A stretch of DNA of 64,000 nucleotides from Streptomyces sp. Je 1-79 (GTDB taxonomy: Bacteria > Actinomycetota > Actinomycetes > Streptomycetales > Streptomycetaceae), in contig NZ_JAMGSL010000012.1 in NCBI RefSeq assembly GCF_025195125.1, positions 124,001 through 188,000 on the forward strand. The letters run 5' to 3'. A model generated the notes under the pieces. The model did no database searches. It had not been told where the DNA came from and was given only the letters and a program-made list of their open reading frames with translations. Shown here one piece after another: positions 58,527 to 64,000 of the stretch. Position 1 is the first letter of the stretch. The number at the start of each line of letters is the position of its first letter. Made by a program: the position numbers and the translations under genes.

Positions 58527-59132
58527 ATGACCGATCCGCGAACGGGCGAGCGGCGTTCGGCCGACCGGGCCAAGACCGCCGCCGTGCTCATGCTCGTCTG
58601 GGTGGCCGCCCTCTGGGTCCTGGAGGCCGTCGACTTCGCGACCGGCCACGAGCTCGACGCCTACGGCATCGTCGCCCGCGACCCCGACAGCTTCGGCGGG
58701 ATCCTCGCGGCGCCGTTCCTGCACTTCGGCTTCGGGCACGTCGCGTCCAACAGCCTCCCGCTGCTGATCTTCGGCTTCTTCGCCGCCCTCGGCGGCATCC
58801 GCCGCTTCGTGGCCGTCTGCGCGCTGATCGTCGTCGCCGACGGCATCGGCGTCTGGCTGATCTCCCCGTCGAACTCGATCACCGCGGGCGCCTCCGGCCT
58901 GGTCTTCGGCCTCTTCGGCTACCTCGTGGTCCGCGGCTTCGTGGAGCGCAGGCTTCTCGGCATCGCCGTGGGGGTGACGATCGCCGCCTTCTGGGGCGGA
59001 ACGATCCTGCTCGGCATCTCCCCCGCCAACACCACGGTCAGCTGGCAGGGTCACCTCGTCGGCCTGGTCGCGGGCGTGGGCGCGGCCTTCCTCTTCCGCC
59101 CCGCCCGCAGGCCGGCCGCGCTCACCCCGTGA
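58527..59132 (+). CDS. Rhomboid family intramembrane serine protease
   Basis: A 201-residue protein with about six membrane helices. The catalytic Ser123 lies in ITAGASGLVFGLFGY and the His176 partner in SWQGHLVGL; His71 and Asn75 in HFGFGHVASNS are the usual oxyanion residues. Rhomboids cleave membrane proteins within their helices; substrates here are unknown. It interrupts the otherwise minus-strand menaquinone block. Confidence 0.9.
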   Translation: MTDPRTGERRSADRAKTAAVLMLVWVAALWVLEAVDFATGHELDAYGIVARDPDSFGGILAAPFLHFGFGHVASNSLPLLIFGFFAALGGIRRFVAVCALIVVADGIGVWLISPSNSITAGASGLVFGLFGYLVVRGFVERRLLGIAVGVTIAAFWGGTILLGISPANTTVSWQGHLVGLVAGVGAAFLFRPARRPAALTP

Positions 59133-59145
59133 GTCACGCGGTGCG

Positions 59146-60048
59146 TCACAGCGTGAGGCCGCGCATCACCAGGTCGATCAGGGCGCACAGGAACAGCGAG
59201 ATCCCGATGAAGCCGTTCGTCGTGAAGAAGGCGCGGTTCAGGCGGGACAGGTCGTGCGGCTTCACGATCGTGTGCTCGTAGCAGAACGCCGCGATCACGA
59301 TCACCAGGCCGACCCAGAAGAACAGCCCCGCGTCCGTCGCCAGCGCGTACCAGACCAGCAGCCCCGTCGTCACGACCGCCGAGGCACGCGCGCCCCAGAG
59401 CGCCGCCGGGACGCCGAAGCGGGCGGGCACCGACATGACGCCCTGGGCACGGTCGGCCTGGACGTCCTGACAGGCGAAGATCAGGTCGAAGCCGCCGATC
59501 CAGATCCCGACCGCGAGCCCGAGGATCACCGCGTCCCAGGACCACTCCCCGGTCACCGCGAGCCAGGCCCCGATCGGCCCTATGGCCTGCGCGAGGCCGA
59601 GGATCGCGTGCGGGAAGTTCGTGAACCTCTTGCCGTACGGATAGACCACCATCGGCACCACGGCGAGCGGCGCGAGCGCCAGGCAGAGCGGGTTGAGCAG
59701 CGCGGCGGCCCCGAGGAAGACGACGACGGCGATCCCCGCCCCCGTCCACGCCGAGCGCAGCGACACGGCCCCGGTGACCAGCTCGCGCTGGGCGGTGCGC
59801 GGGTTCCGGGCGTCGATCTCGCGGTCGATGATGCGGTTGCAGGCCATCGCGAAGGTCCGCAGCCCGACCATGCAGACGGTGACGAGCAGCAGCGTGACCC
59901 AGTGGATGCTCCGGTCCAGCTGGAACATCGCGGTCAGCGAGGCGATGTACGCGAACGGCAGCGCGAAGACCGAGTGCTCGATCATCACCAGCCGCAGGAA
60001 CGCCTTGGTGCGCCCGGGCTGGGCGCCGGGTACGGCCGCGGTGGTCAC
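59146..60048 (-). CDS. mqnP: MqnP-type UbiA prenyltransferase (menaquinone)
   Basis: A 300-residue integral membrane enzyme with about nine helices and the two Asp-rich motifs NRIIDREIDARNPRT (near 71-85) and DLIFACQDVQADRAQG (near 187-202) that bind prenyl diphosphate and Mg2+. In the futalosine route it prenylates 1,4-dihydroxy-6-naphthoate. The start is GTG 60048, overlapping the UbiD stop (GTGA). It is named mqnP on pathway context. Confidence 0.9.
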   Translation of the reverse strand: MTTAAVPGAQPGRTKAFLRLVMIEHSVFALPFAYIASLTAMFQLDRSIHWVTLLLVTVCMVGLRTFAMACNRIIDREIDARNPRTAQRELVTGAVSLRSAWTGAGIAVVVFLGAAALLNPLCLALAPLAVVPMVVYPYGKRFTNFPHAILGLAQAIGPIGAWLAVTGEWSWDAVILGLAVGIWIGGFDLIFACQDVQADRAQGVMSVPARFGVPAALWGARASAVVTTGLLVWYALATDAGLFFWVGLVIVIAAFCYEHTIVKPHDLSRLNRAFFTTNGFIGISLFLCALIDLVMRGLTL

Positions 60049-61496
60049 AGGCCGTACTCCTTCCAGCGGCGGTCCACCAGGGCCGCCGTCGCCGGGTCGG
60101 ACTCCACCATGTCCGGCCAGCCGCCGTCCCGGGTGTAGCCCTCCTCGGGCAGCTTCCTCGTCGCGTCGATGCCCGCCTTGCCGCCCCAGAACTGCTGGTA
60201 CGAGGCGTGGTCCAGGTGGTCCACCGGGCCCTCGACGACCGTGAGGTCGCGGGCGTAGTCGGTGTTGCCGAGCGCCCGCCAGGAGACCTCGTGCAGGTCG
60301 TGGACGTCGCAGTCCTTGTCCACGATGACGATCAGCTTGGTCAGCGACATCATGTGCGCACCCCAGATGGCGTGCATGACCTTCTGCGCGTGCTTCGGGT
60401 ACTTCTTGTCGATCGAGATGATCGCGCAGTTGTGGAAGCCGCCCGACTCGGGCAGGTGGTAGTCCACGATGTCCGGCACGATGATCTTGAGGAGCGGCAG
60501 GAAGAAACGCTCCGTCGCGCGCCCCAGCGGCCCGTCCTCCGTCGGCGGCCGGCCGACCACGATCGACTGGAGCAGCGGACGCTTCCGCATGGTGACGCAG
60601 TCGATCTTCAGCGCGGGGAACGGTTCCTGCGGCGTGTAGAAGCCGGTGTGGTCGCCGAAGGGGCCCTCCGGGAGCATCTCGCCCGGCTCCAGCCAGCCCT
60701 CGATGACGACCTCGGCGTTGGCCGGCACCTGGAGCGGCACGGTCTTGCAGTCGACCATCTCGATCCGCTTGCCCTGCACGAAACCGGCGAAGAGGTACTC
60801 GTCGATGTCGCCGGGCAGCGGCGCCGTCGAGGCGTACGTCACGGCCGGCGGGCAGCCGAAGGCGATCGCGACCGGCAGCCGCTCGCCCCGCTCGGCCGCC
60901 ACCGCGTAGTGGTTGCGGCTGTCCTTGTGGATCTGCCAGTGCATGCCGATCGTGCGCTTGTCGTGGCGCTGGAGGCGGTAGAGACCGAGATTGCGCACAC
61001 CCGTCTCCGGGTGCTTGGTGTGCGTCAGACCGAGGTTGAAGAAGGACCCGCCGTCCTTGGGCCAGGTGAAGAGCGCGGGCAGCAGGTCCAGGTCGACGTC
61101 GTCGCCGGTCAGGACGGTCTCCTGGACGGGGGCGTCCTTCACCTTCTTCGGCGGCACGTGGACCATGGAGCCGAGCTTGCCGAACGCCTCGCGCACCCCG
61201 ACGAAACCCTGCGGAAGCTCGGGCTTGAGCAGCCCGCCGATCTTCTCGCTGATCTCGCCGTACGACTTCAGACCCAGCGCCTTGAGCAGCCGCCGGTCGG
61301 TCCCGAAGACGTTCATCGCGAGCGGCATGGCGGAGCCCTTGACGTTCTCGAAGAGCAGCGCCGGGCCTCCCCCCTTGTTCACCCGGTCGACGATCTCCCC
61401 GACCTCCAGGTACGGATCGACTTCGGCCTTGATGCGCTTGAGGTCGCCTTCGCGCTCAAGGGCCCTGAGCAGCGAGCGGAGATCGTCGTAAGCCAT
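60045..61496 (-). CDS. UbiD family decarboxylase of menaquinone synthesis (MqnL-type)
   Basis: A 483-residue UbiD-type decarboxylase: LLFENVKGSAMPLAMNVFGTDRR near 50, GMHWQIHKDSRNHY near 183, EGPFGDHTGFYTPQEPFPALKID near 278, carrying the Glu/Arg prFMN-site residues, and IVPDIVDYHLPESGGFHN. It needs prenylated FMN from UbiX. In the futalosine pathway it removes the carboxylate after prenylation. It is coupled to the UbiA gene by GTGA. Confidence 0.92.
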   Translation of the reverse strand: MAYDDLRSLLRALEREGDLKRIKAEVDPYLEVGEIVDRVNKGGGPALLFENVKGSAMPLAMNVFGTDRRLLKALGLKSYGEISEKIGGLLKPELPQGFVGVREAFGKLGSMVHVPPKKVKDAPVQETVLTGDDVDLDLLPALFTWPKDGGSFFNLGLTHTKHPETGVRNLGLYRLQRHDKRTIGMHWQIHKDSRNHYAVAAERGERLPVAIAFGCPPAVTYASTAPLPGDIDEYLFAGFVQGKRIEMVDCKTVPLQVPANAEVVIEGWLEPGEMLPEGPFGDHTGFYTPQEPFPALKIDCVTMRKRPLLQSIVVGRPPTEDGPLGRATERFFLPLLKIIVPDIVDYHLPESGGFHNCAIISIDKKYPKHAQKVMHAIWGAHMMSLTKLIVIVDKDCDVHDLHEVSWRALGNTDYARDLTVVEGPVDHLDHASYQQFWGGKAGIDATRKLPEEGYTRDGGWPDMVESDPATAALVDRRWKEYGL

Positions 61497-61585
61497 GGGG
61501 CCCAGTATCGGCCACCGGCTACGCTTGGCTTGTCACCGGGGCCGAGGAAACGAACCCCGCCACTGGATCCAGGGGGCTGTCCCAC

Positions 61586-61936
61586 ATGCTCAGGGCGCTG
61601 ATGTTCATCCTGCCGCTGGCGCTGACGATCTACGCCTGCATCGACTGCGTGACCACCCCCGAAGAAGAGACCAAGCACCTGCCCAAGCTGGCCTGGGTCG
61701 TCCTCATCCTGCTGTTCCCGATCGCCGCCCCGATCGTGTGGTTCTTCGCGGGCAAGGACCGCCGGCGCGGCTTCACCGCCGGCGGCCGCGGGGCGAACCA
61801 GTGGGTCGCCCCGGACGACAACCCCGAGTTCCTGAAGTCGCTCCGTGAGGACGAGAAGCCGCCGCGCGCCGCGGACGAGCCGAAGGACGAGGAGCCGAGC
61901 GAGCAGGACGAGCAGGACCGCGACAAGGACAAGTGA
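61586..61936 (+). CDS. PLDc_N domain membrane protein
   Basis: A 116-residue protein with two N-terminal membrane helices (FILPLALTIYACIDCV, LAWVVLILLFPIAAPIVWFFAG) matching the phospholipase D nuclease N-terminal domain, followed by an acidic C-terminal tail (DEPKDEEPSEQDEQD). Function unknown. Its stop overlaps the LysR start (TGATG). It is divergent from the UbiD gene. Confidence 0.85.
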   Translation: MLRALMFILPLALTIYACIDCVTTPEEETKHLPKLAWVVLILLFPIAAPIVWFFAGKDRRRGFTAGGRGANQWVAPDDNPEFLKSLREDEKPPRAADEPKDEEPSEQDEQDRDKDK

Positions 61937-62823
61937 TGGAGCTCCGGCTCCTCGTCACCTTCGAGAAGGTGGCGGCTGTCCTCTCCTTCACCCGCGCCGC
62001 CGCCGACCTGCGGTACGCCCAGTCCAGCGTGACCGGCCAGATCCGCTCCCTGGAATCCTCCCTCGGCGTGGAGCTGTTCGAACGTCTCGGCAGCCGCATC
62101 CGGCTCACCGAGGCCGGTGAGCGGCTCCTGCCGTACGCCCGCCGGATCATCGAGCTGTCCGAGGAGGCGCGGGCCGCGGTCGTGGAGACCGAGGAGGAGC
62201 CGGCGGGGACGATCGCGGTGGGCACGATGGAGTCGTTGACCTCCTACCGGCTGCCGCCGCTCCTGGAGCTCTTCCACCACCGCTATCCGAAGGTGCGGTT
62301 GTCGCTCCGCCCGACCCTCGGCGACGAGACCCGGCAGGCGCTGCGCCAGGGGACGTACGACATCGGCTTCCTGATGGAGCCCGAGACCGAACACGCCGGC
62401 CTGGAGAGCGAGGTGCTGGCCGAGGAGCCGCTGGTGCTCGTCGGCTCCCCGCGTCACCCGCTCGCGGGGCGTACGGGTCTGGTCTCCGCGGACCTCGCGG
62501 CGGGTCAGCTGGTGGGGACCGAGCCGGGGTGCCCGTACCGCGATCTGTTCGAGCGAGAGCTTCGGGAATGGTCCCCGCCGTTCATGGAGTTCGGCACGCT
62601 GGAGGCGACCAAGCGGGGTGTGGCGGGCGGCCTGGGCATCGCCCTCGTGCCCCGGGTCACCGTCTCCGAGGAGTTGGCGTCCGGGGCACTGGTGGAGCTG
62701 GACTGGCGTCCGCCGTTCACGCTCTTCACGCAGATCGCGTGGCGGCGGGGGAAGCGGCTTCCGGCGCAGGTGCGGCTGTTCGTGGAGCAGGCGCGGCGGC
62801 TGGTGTCCGAGCAGCGAGGGTGA
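61936..62823 (+). CDS. LysR family transcriptional regulator
   Basis: A 295-residue LysR regulator. The winged helix at 1-60 reads MELRLLVTFEKVA, FTRAAADLRYAQSSVTGQIRSLE. The periplasmic-binding-like effector domain follows (GTIAVGTMESLTSYRLPP, GLGIALVPRVTV). ATG 61936 is preferred over GTG 61933. It overlaps the convergent DMT transporter gene by 98 bp; the transporter may be its target. Effector unknown. Confidence 0.9.
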   Translation: MELRLLVTFEKVAAVLSFTRAAADLRYAQSSVTGQIRSLESSLGVELFERLGSRIRLTEAGERLLPYARRIIELSEEARAAVVETEEEPAGTIAVGTMESLTSYRLPPLLELFHHRYPKVRLSLRPTLGDETRQALRQGTYDIGFLMEPETEHAGLESEVLAEEPLVLVGSPRHPLAGRTGLVSADLAAGQLVGTEPGCPYRDLFERELREWSPPFMEFGTLEATKRGVAGGLGIALVPRVTVSEELASGALVELDWRPPFTLFTQIAWRRGKRLPAQVRLFVEQARRLVSEQRG

Positions 62824-63655
62824 CCTTCAGTCCGGCCAGGACGATCAGCGGGACGCCGAGCGCCTGGACGAGCCCGATGTGGTGTCCGTACACCGCCCAG
62901 TCGGCGAACATCGCGACGGCGGGGTAGGTGAAGGCGAGCACGGCGATCTTCGCGGTCGGCAGCTTCTGGTAGGCCGCGTACATCAGGACGTACATGAGTC
63001 CTGTGTGGATCAGGCCGAGCCCGGCGAGCCAGCCCCACCCGGCACCGAGCCGCGAGGCCGCGCCGAAGTCGGCGAAGGGCAGCAGCAGCGGGATGCCGAC
63101 GAGCACCTGGACGAGGGCGATCAGGTGCGGCCGGACGCCGGTGATCCGCTTGGTGACGACCGTCGAGAGGGCGTAGAGCACGGCGGCGGCGAGCGCGAGG
63201 CCGAGCCCCTTGAGGGATGCGGTGTCCCCGGGCCGTACGCCGGACACGAGCACGAGCCCGACGAACGCCACCCCGAGCCAGCCGAGCTTGGCGGCGGTGA
63301 TCCGCTCCCGGAAGAGCACGGCGCCGAGGACCACCAGGAAGAACGGCTGCGTGTGGTAGACGACGGTGGCGAAGGAGATCGACGTCGCCTCGTACGCCTC
63401 GAAGAGGAAGACCCAGTTGAAGACGATGAACGCCCCGCCGAGTGCGGCGAGCCCGAGCTTCCCCGGAGTCAGGCCGTGACCGGTGAAGTAGCCCCGGGCG
63501 AGGCTGTACGCGCCGAGGGCGGCGGCCCCGAAGAGGCAGCGGAAGAACACCACGTCGAAGGGTGACGCGCCGGACTCGACGACGAAGATGCCGAGGGTGC
63601 CGGAGAGCACCATGGCGAGGGTCAGTTCGAGGGTTCCCCTGGTCTCGTTTCTCAT
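62726..63655 (-). CDS. EamA/DMT superfamily transporter
   Basis: A 309-residue protein with ten hydrophobic helices in two EamA repeats (LAMVLSGTLGIFVVESG; FNWVFLFEAYEATSISFATVVYHTQPFFL; LSTVVTKRITGVRPHLIALVQVLVG). DMT members export or import metabolites such as amino acids or sugars. The C-terminal 30 residues are Ala/Pro-rich and coincide with the overlap onto the LysR gene. ATG 63655 is at the expected position. Confidence 0.88.
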   Translation of the reverse strand: MRNETRGTLELTLAMVLSGTLGIFVVESGASPFDVVFFRCLFGAAALGAYSLARGYFTGHGLTPGKLGLAALGGAFIVFNWVFLFEAYEATSISFATVVYHTQPFFLVVLGAVLFRERITAAKLGWLGVAFVGLVLVSGVRPGDTASLKGLGLALAAAVLYALSTVVTKRITGVRPHLIALVQVLVGIPLLLPFADFGAASRLGAGWGWLAGLGLIHTGLMYVLMYAAYQKLPTAKIAVLAFTYPAVAMFADWAVYGHHIGLVQALGVPLIVLAGLKVTLAARTPAAAPAPRTAAPAPEAASPAATRSA

Positions 63656-63831
63656 GACAGCGACGCTACGAACGGGTGCGGTCGCCGGTCCACGAGCCAG
63701 TGGGGCGTCCTTTCGATGGGGCCATCGGCGGAGCCGATGCCCCTTCGGCCCGCCCTGGCAACGGCGCAGCGCACGGCCCCGGACCAGGCGCCCGGAGGGC
63801 AGCCGCAGAACGCCCCCGGCGCGGCGGTGTG

Positions 63832-64000
63832 TCAGACCATGACGAGCCGGTCCACCAACAGCCGCACCCTCGGCTCAGCGTCCTCGGGCAGCAGGCGGCC
63901 CGCTCGGGTCAGCGTCGCCAGGCCGTGCAGGGCCGCCCAGAACACCTCCGTGAACATCCCCGGGTGGACGCCCTCGCCGGCGACCTCGGCGAGGCACTCC
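63832..64000 (-). CDS. TetR regulator, C-terminal fragment cut by window end
   Basis: The minus-strand frame is open to the window edge and stops at 63832. The 55 residues visible include FTEVFWAALHGLATLTRAGR and a closing VRLLVDRLVMV, typical of the WHG/TetR_C domain of TetR-family regulators. The DNA-binding domain lies outside the window. A 176-base gap separates it from the DMT gene. Confidence 0.65.
   Translation of the reverse strand, partial: ECLAEVAGEGVHPGMFTEVFWAALHGLATLTRAGRLLPEDAEPRVRLLVDRLVMV

Overview
The window reads as a chromosomal core-type segment of a Streptomyces or a very close relative. Evidence is the very high GC content with strong third-position GC bias, GTG/TTG starts, the afsR-afsS-afsK secondary-metabolism locus, fbiC for cofactor F420, the futalosine-type menaquinone genes (mqnE with UbiX/UbiA/UbiD partners), HTH-DUF5753/DUF397 gene pairs and a Cys-rich leader peptide. 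I saw no rRNA or tRNA genes, insertion sequences, phage genes or CRISPR arrays. About 66 protein genes are tightly packed. No gene-free stretch exceeds about 260 bases, and many convergent neighbours overlap at their 3' ends.

Layout. 0-3 kb: a cut-off GPP34 gene with a long terminator, an HTH-DUF5753 regulator and a DUF397 partner. 2-7 kb: a divergent hypothetical/SDR pair, a sodium:solute symporter and an ADP-ribosylglycohydrolase-fold protein. 6.8-17 kb: fbiC, a PIN toxin-antitoxin pair, an F420-type LLM oxidoreductase, an exported PHP phosphoesterase, acetyltransferases, a SnoaL protein, an AhpD-like protein behind an ECF41-type promoter and an APC permease. 17-25.6 kb: catabolic genes (aldehyde dehydrogenase, two metal amidohydrolases, two LLM oxidoreductases, an SDR) plus a VapBC pair. 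25.7-29.1 kb: afsR and afsS. 29.3-36 kb: a membrane protein, a FadD3-type CoA ligase, a thiolase-like/DUF35/crotonase operon and two Ser/Gly-rich exported proteins. 36-40.6 kb: afsK, a VOC protein with a repetitive tail and a TetR regulator. 40.6-44.1 kb: a Ddn-type protein, an acyl-CoA dehydrogenase, a DUF1801 protein and a second thiolase-like protein. 44-50.7 kb: flavin monooxygenase, methyltransferase, PNPOx, DUF4242, long-chain acyl-CoA ligase, MaoC dehydratase, TetR. 50.8-53.2 kb: a frameshifted HTH gene, a second DUF397/DUF5753 pair and a small hypothetical. 53.2-55 kb: a DAACS symporter with a Cys-rich leader peptide. 55-64 kb: the menaquinone block, a rhomboid protease, LysR, a DMT transporter and a TetR fragment cut by the window end.

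How it fits together. A near-perfect palindrome, CTGACGGNCCGTCAG, occurs eight times with a ninth weaker copy. Each copy sits in the promoter region of one of the oxidoreductase, amidohydrolase, CoA-ligase, thiolase-like or acyl-CoA dehydrogenase genes between 2 and 44 kb. About fifteen genes can be placed behind these boxes, so they look like one TetR-type catabolic regulon that breaks down a hydrophobic or cyclic substrate through CoA thioesters and uses F420 or flavin oxidoreductases. This regulon is interleaved with the afs signalling genes. AfsK (Ser/Thr kinase) phosphorylates AfsR in S. coelicolor, and AfsR activates afsS. The AfsR-type 11-bp direct repeats in front of afsS are visible here, followed by a strong leader hairpin. 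Assignments rest on motif recognition and family knowledge; no database search was possible.
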